This document shows, one piece after another, positions 1 to 13,779 of a stretch of DNA of 64,000 bases. Both the position numbers and the translations under genes were made by a program. Position 1 is the first letter of the stretch. Every line of letters starts with the position of its first letter. The notes beneath the pieces are model-generated. The model saw only the letters and a program-made list of their open reading frames with translations. It did no database searches and had not been told where the DNA came from. The stretch is from the NCBI GenBank assembly GCA_965660145.1, contig CBFHYX010000009.1:1-64000 (forward strand). Direction: 5' to 3'. This DNA is from JABURQ01 sp029243145 (lineage in GTDB: Bacteria; Planctomycetota; Planctomycetia; Planctomycetales; Planctomycetaceae).

Positions 1-15
1 AGAATTGTTTGACAT
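1..15 (-). CDS. 5' end of an unidentified minus-strand gene (partial)
   Basis: Read on the minus strand, an ATG at 15-13 is followed by four sense codons (M-S-N-N-S) before the left edge of the window. A textbook Shine-Dalgarno, GGAGG, lies at 26-22 with a 6-base spacer. That makes a real start likely, although only five codons are visible. Nothing can be said about the product. It would be divergent from the small gene beginning at 334, so bases 16-333 would be a shared upstream region. Confidence 0.5.
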
Positions 16-113
16 AGGTTTCCTCCAAATGGATGATAAAGGTTCCATTTGTTCTCCGCCATTGTTGGTCTACCGCAAGTCGATCATAGACGCACTAACC
101 TGATGGTGATGAC

Positions 114-145
114 TTAGGTAATTAGGTAATCAGGAAATCAGGAAA
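114..145. repeat. Two adjacent tandem octamer duplications
   Basis: TTAGGTAA occurs twice in a row (114-121, 122-129), followed at once by TCAGGAAA twice in a row (130-137, 138-145). The two units differ at two of eight positions, so this reads as a four-unit array of a diverged octamer. It sits in the 318-base stretch between the two divergent starts, in which I see no gene. It could be an operator array or a slippage product. Confidence 0.6.
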
Positions 146-333
146 TAACTGTTCTCTGAGACGAGTCCCATCTGCTGACGGGCTTAATCTTCACAAATTG
201 GAAATCGAGAGTGATAGGAATCGTAAACCACAATATTGGTTTGCTACACTTGGATTACTAAATTACGGCACATTCACCCAACTTTCGTTTCTGGGCCTGC
301 TTCGAGTTTCCTGAAACTCCCTCTATCAAAGAC

Positions 334-741
334 ATGAACCTCTCGATTCTTAAAGCTTTTATCACCGATCAACGCCAAGCTAAGTCTATAGTCAATGCGA
401 AGCTAAATATCCCCGAAGATATTACCGCAATGGATTGGGCAGAGAGTTATTGCAATATCCGAGATGCCTACAATTCAGCACCGTTCGCTGAGATTTTTAT
501 GCCTCACGGATATGGATTAGAGATCAAAATTGGCGATCTCTACATAGACTATGACTACTCTAAAACTGGCCGTGCGGACGGATTTGATGATTGGCGTATT
601 TTTGTCTTTATGATGGCAGGACAGTTCGACAACAATGGCCCAGATAAACACATCGCGGATCGTGTCTATGAGTGGTTTCGGGAATTGGTTGAATCCAAAT
701 ATCTCGTTAAAAAAGACAATTTATATTACATCAATTCGTGA
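334..741 (+). CDS. DUF6896-like hypothetical protein
   Basis: A 135-residue soluble protein without signal peptide or membrane segment. Its middle (about residues 57-92) has a HGYGLEIKI stretch, then IDYDY and GFDDWRIF. This resembles my memory of the DUF6896 family, whose members carry a G-F-D-x-W-R-L/I signature. Some relatives occur beside polymorphic toxin genes, but no toxin is visible here. The ATG has only a weak purine-rich leader and I see no better start. The gene converges on lhr with 38 bases between the stops. Function is unknown; the family call is by eye. Confidence 0.6.
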   Translation: MNLSILKAFITDQRQAKSIVNAKLNIPEDITAMDWAESYCNIRDAYNSAPFAEIFMPHGYGLEIKIGDLYIDYDYSKTGRADGFDDWRIFVFMMAGQFDNNGPDKHIADRVYEWFRELVESKYLVKKDNLYYINS

Positions 742-779
742 GTTCCATACGAAGAACAAATCTAATTCTTTGCCCACAT

Positions 780-5237
<4,458 letters not shown>

Positions 5238-5354
5238 CCGTTTCGTCTCGCTATCAAGAGAGCCTGTGAATGCACTATCCTATGTATTCACATTATAACG
5301 TGAGTGAGCCGAATGTGTTGGATAAATTCGCGGTTGTACTCAACATGAGACATT

Positions 5355-6908
5355 TCAGTCAAACGTCAGTTGACTGCGTTTCAGAACAGATGATTCTTTA
5401 ATTTCGCCATCAATCGTAATGCATTGAAACTCGACTTGGGGATCATCTGTTGTCGTATCAAACTTCATAAAGGCAAACGAACACTTCTCGTTGTAGCCCC
5501 ACACCATCCCTTCCGTTTTTACCACGCCGTGCGTGTGATGGTTGGTCAAACGAGAGCTTTCCAATTCGTACAAATCATAACCGTTCGGTCGCGTGTTGAC
5601 TCGCAAATCGGTCCGATGCCGGTCTGCTGCAATCAAAAAAACACCTTCGATTTTATTGGATTCAATGAACGAGAAGATCTCTTCCCGTTCGGCGGGATAC
5701 CCGTCCCAGGGATCGCGACTGCCCGGTTTAACACCAGAGGTAAACGGGACCGGAGAAGCGAGTACCTTAAACGTCGCCTGAGACTTCTTGAGAGTCTCCA
5801 AAACCCATTTCTTTTGGACAGGGCCGAGCATCGTCCCGCCCTTCAGATCCCGGTAATAACGACCATCAAGCATGATGAAGTGGACATCACCCATGTGAAA
5901 TTCGTACCAACATCCAGGTTGGTCTTTTCCACCGCCATACGCGGGGTTCACCCAATTTTGGGTGAAGGTCTCCCAGACTTTGGGCTTCCAGGCGGGCTTG
6001 CCGATCTTCGGGCCGGGTACGCAGTCGTTGGTCCCAAAATCATGATCGTCCCAAATCGAATAAATGGGAGTATTAGAAACGAATCGCTTCCATTCCGGTC
6101 GCGATTGTCGGCGATAGTAACAGTACTTCTGTGTCAGTTGGCTTTCGGGCTGATCGATGTAGACATTATCGCCCATCATCAGAAAGGCGTTCGGCTGGAC
6201 TTTCAGTATTGTGTCCCACATCCGCTCCCATTCCACGACATACCCGGCTCCGCCACCAAATCCGACGGAAAACTGACTCCCTGTTCCTGATTTGGCAAAT
6301 GTTTTGAAGTGCCCTTCCGCGACCGAATCACCGTCAATCAACAACCGATAGTGATAGGAGGTTTCCGGGAGCAAACCGTCCACTTGTAAGACGGCTGTAA
6401 AGTCAGTCTCTTGACGAGTCATCTGCTCATCGGAAACGGCCGTACCCTCTCCGACAGTCAAGCGAACTTTGACCTCACCGTCAGTCCGCACCCAAAATGA
6501 AGCCGAAGAGCCGGTCACTTTTCCGAGCATCGGCCCATGAATCATTTTCGAGGGTTTCAACTCCGATTTCCATTTCTGAAAGCGCGGAAATTGATGCAGT
6601 TTCGAAAGTTCTTCACGAGGCCCGACGAGCAGTCGCTCAAAGGGTAAACCAAGTTCAATGGCTTCTAAAGCTTTGTCGAATGCAGGTTTCGTTTCGTTTT
6701 GTTTCAGGAGACTCAACATTTCAACGTAAGTAATTTCAGCTTGACCGCCATATGGTTTCTTGCCTTTCAATGTTTTTGCGATCTGACCGTATTTTTCATC
6801 GGAGATGTGCCGAACCGCGTCGCGAGAATTGTCGTGCTGTGCAGACAATACTGAGCAACGTAAGACAACAATCAGCACAAATGCTGCAGAGAGAAGAATC
6901 TTGACCAT
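5355..6908 (-). CDS. PhoD-like metallophosphoesterase (exported)
   Basis: A 517-residue protein starting at ATG 6908. An open frame reaches further upstream, but it would overlap the preceding DUF1501 gene by more than 220 bases. The downstream ATG begins a clear signal peptide (MVKILLSAAFVLIVVL...). The PhoD alkaline phosphatase/phosphodiesterase core is visible: an Ig/FnIII-like N-terminal part, then MMGDNVYID, WDDHDFGTND and AADRHRTDL, which supply metal-binding Asp, Asn and His residues. The segment where PhoD proteins usually have a metal-binding Cys (G-S-C) reads GFGGGAGY, so that Cys is absent. It lies 31 bases after the DUF1501 gene on the same strand, probably as a two-gene operon. 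Likely substrate class is phosphate esters outside the cytoplasm; specificity is unknown. Confidence 0.85.
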   Translation of the reverse strand: MVKILLSAAFVLIVVLRCSVLSAQHDNSRDAVRHISDEKYGQIAKTLKGKKPYGGQAEITYVEMLSLLKQNETKPAFDKALEAIELGLPFERLLVGPREELSKLHQFPRFQKWKSELKPSKMIHGPMLGKVTGSSASFWVRTDGEVKVRLTVGEGTAVSDEQMTRQETDFTAVLQVDGLLPETSYHYRLLIDGDSVAEGHFKTFAKSGTGSQFSVGFGGGAGYVVEWERMWDTILKVQPNAFLMMGDNVYIDQPESQLTQKYCYYRRQSRPEWKRFVSNTPIYSIWDDHDFGTNDCVPGPKIGKPAWKPKVWETFTQNWVNPAYGGGKDQPGCWYEFHMGDVHFIMLDGRYYRDLKGGTMLGPVQKKWVLETLKKSQATFKVLASPVPFTSGVKPGSRDPWDGYPAEREEIFSFIESNKIEGVFLIAADRHRTDLRVNTRPNGYDLYELESSRLTNHHTHGVVKTEGMVWGYNEKCSFAFMKFDTTTDDPQVEFQCITIDGEIKESSVLKRSQLTFD

Positions 6909-6939
6909 GAGAGCATCTTTTGCTGAAACAATTTCGTGA

Positions 6940-8355
6940 TTACAAAACTTCGGCAATGGGTTCGCCCGCATGGCCGAAAAAGACAGGCCTGTTAGCGGGG
7001 GTGTAGATGGGACGATCCCGATCGATTCCCAGTTTTTCGTAGATCGTTGAAGCATACTCCTCCGGCGTGTGTGGATTTGCTTCGACGTATCCTCCTTCAT
7101 GATCACTTTTACCGATGACCTGCCCACCGGGGACGCCCGCTCCTGCCATGGCAATGGAATAAGCATGAGTCCAGTGATCGCGTCCTTGGGCTTTGTTCAG
7201 TTTGGGCGTGCGTCCGAATTCTGTGACAAAACAAACGAGAGTTTCTTCCAACAAGCCGCGTTGCTCCATGTCGGTAATTAAAGCTGAAAACGCATGATCG
7301 ACACTCCCCATCATTGGCCAGGTGCCGATTCCATACCGACCACGACCACCGCCACCTGCACCGGGTAGATTACACGTCCCCGAAGCATAGATAAAATCGT
7401 GATGATCCCAATTCAAATTTGTTCCCATCGGGTATTCATCATTCCGTGGCCAGCGCACATCGACCGTCACAAATCGCACTCCGGCCTCAATCAATTTCCG
7501 GCCAACAAGGTAACAAGCACCACGATGCCCGGAACCATATTGAGCCTTTATCGATTCAGGTTCAGACCTCCATTCGAACGCAGCCGACACTCTTGGATTT
7601 CCGAGTGTTTCAAACGCCTGTTCGTAAAACGAATCCATTCCGCCAAACGGTGAAGACTGATCATCACTCGCCGTGAATTTATGTTCCAGTTGACCGAGCA
7701 ACTTCTGTCGAGCTGCAAATCGGCCATCGCTATTTTCTTGCCGCGCCAACAAACCGTCCACCGTCCAATTTTCGTCCGAGACATCTCGACCGCCCGTTTT
7801 AAAAACCCGCGTTGAACCGGGAAGAAATCCAGTTCGCGACTCTTTGGCCTGCTCGTGATTTCCGGGAACCATGATCGCTGGTGGAAGATATCCACATTCG
7901 CTCCCCATCAGATGCGTGACCACCGAACTAATATCGGGACGCTCCGGTACACTGGCGGGATGGGCGCCCGATAATGTGTATTGCGTTCCTTGCGGATGAC
8001 CATTGGCTCCAGCCTTTGGATGATACATCGACCGAATCACCGAAAGTTTGTCCGCAATTTGGGCTGTTTTTGAAAGCAACTCAGTAAACTGCATTCCCGG
8101 CACGACCGTCGAAATCGGCTTGTGCGAACTGCGATGATCCACGGGCATTTCTGGTTTGGGATCCCAAGTATCAATATGAGACATGCCCCCTTGCTCGAGA
8201 ACCACTAATACATTTTTGGCCACAGCCGGTTTTGAGCCACCAGAGGCGTGAGTTTTTAACGCCAGTAACTCAGGCAAGGAGAGACCAAGAACACCGGCAG
8301 AACCAAGTTGCAATAGCTTGCGACGATTGATTTCAAAGGGGGATTGGTTCGTCAT
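6940..8355 (-). CDS. DUF1501 protein with Tat-like signal
   Basis: A 471-residue member of the DUF1501 family (sulfatase-fold-like exported proteins, greatly expanded in planctomycetes). The N-terminus has a twin-arginine-like motif (NRRKLLQLG, Arg11-Arg12) before a hydrophobic stretch, consistent with Tat export. The family landmarks LEQGGMSHIDTWDPKPE, HPKAGANGHPQGTQYT and FGRTPKLN...GRDHWTHAYS are present. The function of the family is not established. It is first in a probable operon with the PhoD-like gene and divergent from the ceramidase-like gene, with about 220 bases between the starts. Confidence 0.92.
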   Translation of the reverse strand: MTNQSPFEINRRKLLQLGSAGVLGLSLPELLALKTHASGGSKPAVAKNVLVVLEQGGMSHIDTWDPKPEMPVDHRSSHKPISTVVPGMQFTELLSKTAQIADKLSVIRSMYHPKAGANGHPQGTQYTLSGAHPASVPERPDISSVVTHLMGSECGYLPPAIMVPGNHEQAKESRTGFLPGSTRVFKTGGRDVSDENWTVDGLLARQENSDGRFAARQKLLGQLEHKFTASDDQSSPFGGMDSFYEQAFETLGNPRVSAAFEWRSEPESIKAQYGSGHRGACYLVGRKLIEAGVRFVTVDVRWPRNDEYPMGTNLNWDHHDFIYASGTCNLPGAGGGGRGRYGIGTWPMMGSVDHAFSALITDMEQRGLLEETLVCFVTEFGRTPKLNKAQGRDHWTHAYSIAMAGAGVPGGQVIGKSDHEGGYVEANPHTPEEYASTIYEKLGIDRDRPIYTPANRPVFFGHAGEPIAEVL

Positions 8356-8575
8356 CGGGTAGGCTTAAAAAAGTTGGGCAAATGTGGTGGGACTAAATAT
8401 CTTATCGAATCAGGGCCACTGAGAACAGATTCATCTTGCGCGAAAACACCGGAATGCGATCTGAAATTTCTGCATTTCTTTGCGAGGAAAAGGATGTTCG
8501 AGAGAAACTCTCTATTTATAGTGTATGTAACTGCCAGCGCCGTAAAACACATGAGTGACAAAGGATTTTATAGTG

Positions 8576-10717
8576 ATGAAACATACGATCTGCTCTCTGA
8601 TAACTCTCGCAACACCCCTTTTGCTGCTTCACACGACACAAACACATGCCGAATTCCGAGCCGGTGCCGCGATTGTTGATGTCACTCCTGCAAAGTTTCC
8701 GGTGTTCGTGAATGGGGGCATGACAAGCCGAAACGCCGATCAAGTAACAACTCCCGTGAATGCAAGAGCCATTGTCGTCGATGATGGGAATGAACGTGTA
8801 GCCATAGTCGTCGTAGATAGCTGCATGATGCCGCGTCCACTTCTTGATGATGCCAAAGCCCTTGCTGCCACACGCACCAGCATCTCAGCCGACCATATGT
8901 TGATCTCGGCCACACATACCCACTCTGCACCAGCAAGCATGGGGTGCCTGGGAACCGACGCCGATCCGAATTACGTCCCCTACTTACGTGAGAAACTCGC
9001 GGAAGCCATCGCCACTGCAGAAGCGAATCTCGAACCGGCAGAAATTGGTTGGGCCAGCATTGATGCTCCTGATTACACCGCTCTGCGACGCTGGATCTTA
9101 CGCCCCGATAAACTTCGTGATGACCCCTTCGGCAATCCGACGGTTCGCGCTAACATGCACGCCGGTCGCAATTGGGATGACGTAGTGGGTGAATCGGGAC
9201 CGGAAGACCCTCAACTTGCGATGATCTCTATCCGTGCCAAAGGAGGCGGGAGACCCCTGGCATTACTCTCCAACTTCTCGATGCATTATTTTAGTGGCCC
9301 AAAACCACTCAGTGCCGACTACTTCGGCGAATTCTGCAATGAAATACAGACTCGCATTGCCGGCAAACCGGGAGACGGGCAAGCACCGTTTGTCGCCATC
9401 ATGTCTCACGGCTGCAGCGGTGACATCTGGCGAAAGGATTACAAGAACCCTGACCCCATCGAAGTCGAAGAAATGAAGATGGAACAATACGCTACTGGAC
9501 TCGCCAATTTTGCCATGAAGGCCTACGACGAAATCGAATATCAATCCGATGTGCCGGTCAACATGGCCGAATCACGAATGGAGTTAAAATATCGCGTCCC
9601 CAACCAACAACTCTTGGAATGGTCACAGAAAATCGTCGCCGAGACAGGAGACCGCCTCCCCAAAACACAGCAAGAAATTTACGCTCGCGAGCAAGTCATG
9701 CTTCACGAACGGCAATCAACCGAGATTGTTGTTCAAGGACTACGATTGGGAGACATCGGCATCGCCACCACTCCTAACGAGACTTACGCACTGACAGGTC
9801 TCAAGATCAAACTGCAATCTCCCCTCCAGCAGACAATGGTGATTGAACTCGCCAATGGAGGAGATGGTTACATCCCGCCTCCCGAACAGCACATGCTGGG
9901 TGGCTATAACACCTGGGCCGCACGTTCTGCCGGTCTCGAAGAAACCGCCGAACCAAAGATTGTCGAAACAGCCCTGGAGTTACTCGAAAAGGTCACGGGA
10001 GAAAGCCGTCAGCCTTTTATCCAATCTCGCGGCAGTGCAGTCGAGAACATCCTGGCTGGAAAACCACAAGCCTTTTGGCGTCTCGATGAAATGCAGGGAC
10101 TGCGTGCGAAAGACAGTTCCCCTAATCATTCTGATGCGATTCTCGAACCACCGGTCGCATTCTTCCTCTCTGGCCCCGCCTCAGACAAGTTCTGCCAAAA
10201 TGATGAATTCAATCGTTCGGCCCACTTTGCAGGAGGTCGACTATCGGCACGATTGCCGGCGTTGAAAAACGATTACACAGTCGTCTTCTGGTGTTGGAAC
10301 GGTATGCCGACCGATGCCCGACAGGTTACAGGCTGGATGTTCGGGCGAGGCCAGAACTGGGGCATCGATCAACAGAGTGAATTCCTGGGACTTGGCGGGG
10401 CCGAAAATCATCCCGGCAAATTAATATTCGAGTCTGGGGAAGGCGTCAAAGCGGTCGGCAAGTCCGTTCTTGATCGCTGGACTTGGCATCAAATCGCATT
10501 CGTCCGCAAAGGAGACACCATCCAAATTTTCTTGAACGGAAACAGCGAACCAGAAATCGCGATCAAAGAAAATGGCAACTTCCCAGCCCGCTACTCCAAT
10601 CTGTTTTTCGCAGGCCGAAGTGACCAGAAAGACAACTGGGAAGGTCGCTTAGATGAAATCGCCGTATTCTCTCGAGCACTCTCTCTCGAAGAATTAAAAC
10701 CATTGATGAATCCCTAA
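8576..10717 (+). CDS. Neutral/alkaline ceramidase-like hydrolase with C-terminal LamG-type domain
   Basis: A 713-residue exported protein. I chose ATG 8576 over an ATG seven codons upstream because an AAAGGA Shine-Dalgarno precedes it and a signal peptide (MKHTICSLITLATPLLLL...) follows directly. Residues about 25-470 match the neutral/alkaline non-lysosomal ceramidase N-terminal fold, including the zinc-site motif ATHTHSAP (Thr113, His114, His116). Residues about 490-710 look like a concanavalin A/LamG-3 lectin-like domain, with FWRLDE at its start and GRLDEIAVFSRALS at its end. Planctomycetes carry many such proteins and ceramide need not be the true substrate. A membrane-anchored SGNH hydrolase follows 33 bases later. 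Confidence 0.85.
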   Translation: MKHTICSLITLATPLLLLHTTQTHAEFRAGAAIVDVTPAKFPVFVNGGMTSRNADQVTTPVNARAIVVDDGNERVAIVVVDSCMMPRPLLDDAKALAATRTSISADHMLISATHTHSAPASMGCLGTDADPNYVPYLREKLAEAIATAEANLEPAEIGWASIDAPDYTALRRWILRPDKLRDDPFGNPTVRANMHAGRNWDDVVGESGPEDPQLAMISIRAKGGGRPLALLSNFSMHYFSGPKPLSADYFGEFCNEIQTRIAGKPGDGQAPFVAIMSHGCSGDIWRKDYKNPDPIEVEEMKMEQYATGLANFAMKAYDEIEYQSDVPVNMAESRMELKYRVPNQQLLEWSQKIVAETGDRLPKTQQEIYAREQVMLHERQSTEIVVQGLRLGDIGIATTPNETYALTGLKIKLQSPLQQTMVIELANGGDGYIPPPEQHMLGGYNTWAARSAGLEETAEPKIVETALELLEKVTGESRQPFIQSRGSAVENILAGKPQAFWRLDEMQGLRAKDSSPNHSDAILEPPVAFFLSGPASDKFCQNDEFNRSAHFAGGRLSARLPALKNDYTVVFWCWNGMPTDARQVTGWMFGRGQNWGIDQQSEFLGLGGAENHPGKLIFESGEGVKAVGKSVLDRWTWHQIAFVRKGDTIQIFLNGNSEPEIAIKENGNFPARYSNLFFAGRSDQKDNWEGRLDEIAVFSRALSLEELKPLMNP

Positions 10718-10750
10718 AGCCGACCTTCTCACTTTGACATATCCGATCTG

Positions 10751-12319
10751 ATGAATGTATCGACCACACTAGGCAAATCAAAATCAGTGTCTCGACGTAA
10801 ACGCTGGGGACTAAGACTTGGTGCTATTACCTTCGGTCTGCTGATTGTGTTCGGGCTCGAACTGAGCTGCCGGGCTCTTGAGTGGGGTATTCCGACTCAG
10901 GAAGACGACCCTTTTGTCGGTTTCTCAGAAGCCACCCCGTTGTTCACTAAAAGTGGTGACTTTTACGAAATTGCACCCGCTCGATTGAAATTTTTTGCAG
11001 CAGAATCTTTTCCCATTCAAAAGCCGGACGACCAGTTCCGAATCTTTGTTCTCGGTGGATCGACCGTCCAGGGGAGACCCTATTCTCTGGAGACAACTTT
11101 CGGCACATGGTTACAGCTAGGACTTCAGGCCGACAACCCAGACCGAAGTTGGGATGTCATCAATTGTGGCGGGCTTTCTTATGCCAGCTATCGTTTGGTC
11201 CCCATCCTCGAAGAATGCCTCACGTGTCAGCCGGATTTGATTGTTTTGTGTACGGGACACAATGAGTTTCTCGAAGACCGCAGCTATGATCACATCAAAC
11301 CTGACTCACAATTCGACCGACTGACAATGAATCTGTCAGCCAAGTCTCATCTATTCCACTTATTTCGTGTTCTGGCTTCGTCCGTCGAGACAAAAGACAA
11401 AGCATTAAACAAGCCCCAATTGAATGGCGAAGTGGATGCCATTCTCGATTACAACGACAGCCTCAAAGCGTATCACCGAGACGATGAATGGCGAGCGAAG
11501 ATCGTCGACCACTTTAAATTTAACCTCGAGCGAATGATCGATCTGTGTCGACAGGCAGAAGTCCCCATCATTATGATTCGCCCGCCCGCAAATCTCGCCG
11601 ACTCCCCCCCTTTCAAATCGGAACTCTCGAATTTTCTATCTGAAGAGGAATCACAGAAAATCCACCGGTTGCTCGATATAGCTCGCGAGAATTATCGAGA
11701 CAATTTATCAAAATCGATTTCCTCTCTCGAAGCAGCAGTCCAATTGGATCCCCGATTCGCTCTCGCGTGGTATGAACTCGGACAATGCTACCTCACACGA
11801 AAAAGAGTCAAGGATGCAAAACACGCATTTCTCAAAGCCCGCGATGAAGACATCTGCTCTTTACGTATGGTCTCTGAATTAGAACAGGCAATGATCGACA
11901 TCACAAAAAAGAAAAACATCTATCTGATTGATGCCTTTCATCAATTGGAACAGAAGTCACGTAGCGGAATTCTGGATAGTCAGTGGTTGGCAGATCACGT
12001 CCACCCGACTGTACCAGGCCATCAATTCATCGCCAATGAAATCCAAATCCAGATGAGTCACATGAGTCTTTGTAAATTCAATTTAGAATCGGAAAGACGT
12101 CAACTAGCTTGGAGGCATCATCTCGATTCTCTGGACGACTACTATTTCCTCAAAGGGCAGGAAACATTGAATTCACTCCGAGGATGGGCAGCCGGACGGG
12201 CCGATGGGCCTCCCGCAGCAGAACGATTTCCCAAACGTGTCGTAACTCCCAAATCACCCACAGCAAAGGAATTCGACTCACCAGAAGCAATGAATCCATT
12301 GGACTCGTCAAGAAAATGA
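10751..12319 (+). CDS. SGNH/GDSL-type hydrolase with a TPR inserted in the catalytic domain
   Basis: A 522-residue protein with a single N-terminal membrane anchor (about residues 19-40). Catalytic blocks of the SGNH fold are readable: block I GGSTVQG with the nucleophile Ser104, block II NCGG near 138, block III GHNEF (169-173) and block V DHVHP (Asp415, His418). Between blocks III and V, at about residues 310-365, sits a TPR-like helical repeat (AWYELGQCYLTRKRV...). The hydrolase is therefore interrupted by a probable protein-binding module. The family cleaves ester groups on lipids or polysaccharides; the substrate is unknown. It probably shares a transcript with the ceramidase-like gene and perhaps with the CBS genes after it. 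Confidence 0.8.
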   Translation: MNVSTTLGKSKSVSRRKRWGLRLGAITFGLLIVFGLELSCRALEWGIPTQEDDPFVGFSEATPLFTKSGDFYEIAPARLKFFAAESFPIQKPDDQFRIFVLGGSTVQGRPYSLETTFGTWLQLGLQADNPDRSWDVINCGGLSYASYRLVPILEECLTCQPDLIVLCTGHNEFLEDRSYDHIKPDSQFDRLTMNLSAKSHLFHLFRVLASSVETKDKALNKPQLNGEVDAILDYNDSLKAYHRDDEWRAKIVDHFKFNLERMIDLCRQAEVPIIMIRPPANLADSPPFKSELSNFLSEEESQKIHRLLDIARENYRDNLSKSISSLEAAVQLDPRFALAWYELGQCYLTRKRVKDAKHAFLKARDEDICSLRMVSELEQAMIDITKKKNIYLIDAFHQLEQKSRSGILDSQWLADHVHPTVPGHQFIANEIQIQMSHMSLCKFNLESERRQLAWRHHLDSLDDYYFLKGQETLNSLRGWAAGRADGPPAAERFPKRVVTPKSPTAKEFDSPEAMNPLDSSRK

Positions 12320-12400
12320 TGTTGATCGTTCACAAATCTCGGTATTCTGGGTACATCCTCTATTCGTGTTTCAATCTCTTGAATTGAGAGGTAAATTCTC

Positions 12401-12871
12401 ATGGGCCTGCAAGAAAATCTGCAAGCAGAACAAGTCTGCTCTCTTCCACTCAGAGATCCAGTCACCGTCTCTCCAAACACTTCTATCGCCGAAGTTGTCG
12501 AAGCGATGAAAACTCAAAGATTGGGGTGTGCGATTGTGGTGGATGCCGACCGCAGACCGATTGGCATGTTTACAGAAAGCCAACTGGTTCGCATGCAGGC
12601 GGAAGAACAATCGAACTATGATGTCCCTGTTTCACAGATCATGTCTCAAGACTGGCCAAGCCTAAAACAAAATGCTCCCATCGTTGATGTTCTCAAATCA
12701 ATGCGAAAACACAACGTACGATTTATCATTGTGGTCGATGAAGAAGGCGGTCTTGCAGGGCTAACTGGCCAGCGAAGCATGCTGGAATATATTGCCGACC
12801 ATTTCCCGGGACAAGTGATGGTTCAACGCATTGGCGGACCCCCCCATCTACACAATCAAGAAGGAGCCTGA
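12401..12871 (+). CDS. CBS-domain pair protein (first of two)
   Basis: A 156-residue protein made only of two CBS domains, a Bateman module that usually senses adenine nucleotides. The repeats show DPVTVSPNTSIAEVVEAM...GMFTES and DWPSLKQNAPIVDVLKSM...GLTGQR. A GAGAGG Shine-Dalgarno precedes the ATG. A nearly identical-length CBS gene starts one base after its stop, which suggests a co-expressed pair, perhaps a heterodimer. No enzyme or transporter domain is fused, so its target is unknown. Confidence 0.87.
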   Translation: MGLQENLQAEQVCSLPLRDPVTVSPNTSIAEVVEAMKTQRLGCAIVVDADRRPIGMFTESQLVRMQAEEQSNYDVPVSQIMSQDWPSLKQNAPIVDVLKSMRKHNVRFIIVVDEEGGLAGLTGQRSMLEYIADHFPGQVMVQRIGGPPHLHNQEGA

Positions 12872-12872
12872 G

Positions 12873-13343
12873 ATGATCGAAGAATTCCAGGATCCGCTCG
12901 CCAATTATGATCCGAAAGGATATTGTGACCCGGTCGAAAGATCACTCGCGGAAGAATTGGTACTGACAATACAACACCGTCCCTACACAACCATTTCTCC
13001 TGAGACTCCCGTCCGAGATGCCATCAAAACACTCTCTGCCCTCGATATTTCGTATTTGATGATCGAAGCGGGAGGCTCCCTGGTGGGAGTCTTTTCAGAA
13101 AGAGAAGCTCTATTAAAAATCGGAACAAACATCGACACTCTGGGCGACAGTCCCGTCTCCGAATTCATGACTGCCAATCCCATTTATGTTCACGATTCGT
13201 CCGCGTCGGCGTCAGCATTGTGTGTGATGGCCGTCAGTGGTTGTCGTCACGTCCCCATCGTTGACCTCGACGCGAGAATTCAGGGAATTGTCAGCCCACA
13301 AAGAGTCACTGAATTTCTGACCAATCAACTCTCGCTAAACTGA
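12873..13343 (+). CDS. CBS-domain pair protein (second of two)
   Basis: A 156-residue protein with two CBS domains (RPYTTISPETPVRDAIKTLS...GVFSER and MTANPIYVHDSSASASAL...GIVSPQ). I chose ATG 12873 because AAGGAG at 12861-12866 is well placed and the previous stop ends at 12871. An upstream ATG in frame would overlap the first CBS gene by 41 bases. The equal length suggests duplication, although the sequences have diverged. The 436 bases that follow (13344-13779) contain no gene that I can support. Confidence 0.87.
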   Translation: MIEEFQDPLANYDPKGYCDPVERSLAEELVLTIQHRPYTTISPETPVRDAIKTLSALDISYLMIEAGGSLVGVFSEREALLKIGTNIDTLGDSPVSEFMTANPIYVHDSSASASALCVMAVSGCRHVPIVDLDARIQGIVSPQRVTEFLTNQLSLN

Positions 13344-13779
13344 CCTGCGCTGACCAAATAGTTCAAGATTCATCGAGGAGCCGTGAAGACACAACCGCAC
13401 AGGGTTCGATCGATTTCAATTCACGACTCGGACAAACCCTAATGAAATTCTCATCATCAAGAACCTGAGTACACCAAAAAACTGGCCAAAACTATCCTCA
13501 TGGGTGAATTGTTTCCAGAAAACCATCCGCATCGATCGTATGAATTACGACGAAGCCGCGAATTCTCCTGATTATCAAATACAATAATCTGATTCTGTCA
13601 GTGTTGAATACTTTTGCAGAGATGTCTTTCTGCCGTTATTCTGGTAAACAGCGATTTCTCACATCGACTAGGAAGACGGTCGATGCCAAAACTAATCTTA
13701 CGAAATGAGAACAAGCCACACACAATCCTTCCCGAATTGAATCGACCGATTCAATAACAACCAACGAGGAGCCACTTCC
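13344..13779. other. Intergenic region, nothing identified
   Basis: These 436 bases between the second CBS gene and the oxidoreductase gene show no credible reading frame, RNA gene or clear hairpin. The oxidoreductase promoter should be in the right half. Confidence 0.5.

Noticed and set aside
5424..6290. 288-codon plus-strand frame opposite the PhoD-like gene
   Set aside because: Antisense to a gene with intact phosphatase motifs; no leader, and its translation resembles no family.
6909..7166. N-terminal extension of the PhoD-like frame
   Set aside because: It would overlap the upstream DUF1501 gene by over 220 bases and hide a clear signal peptide at 6908.
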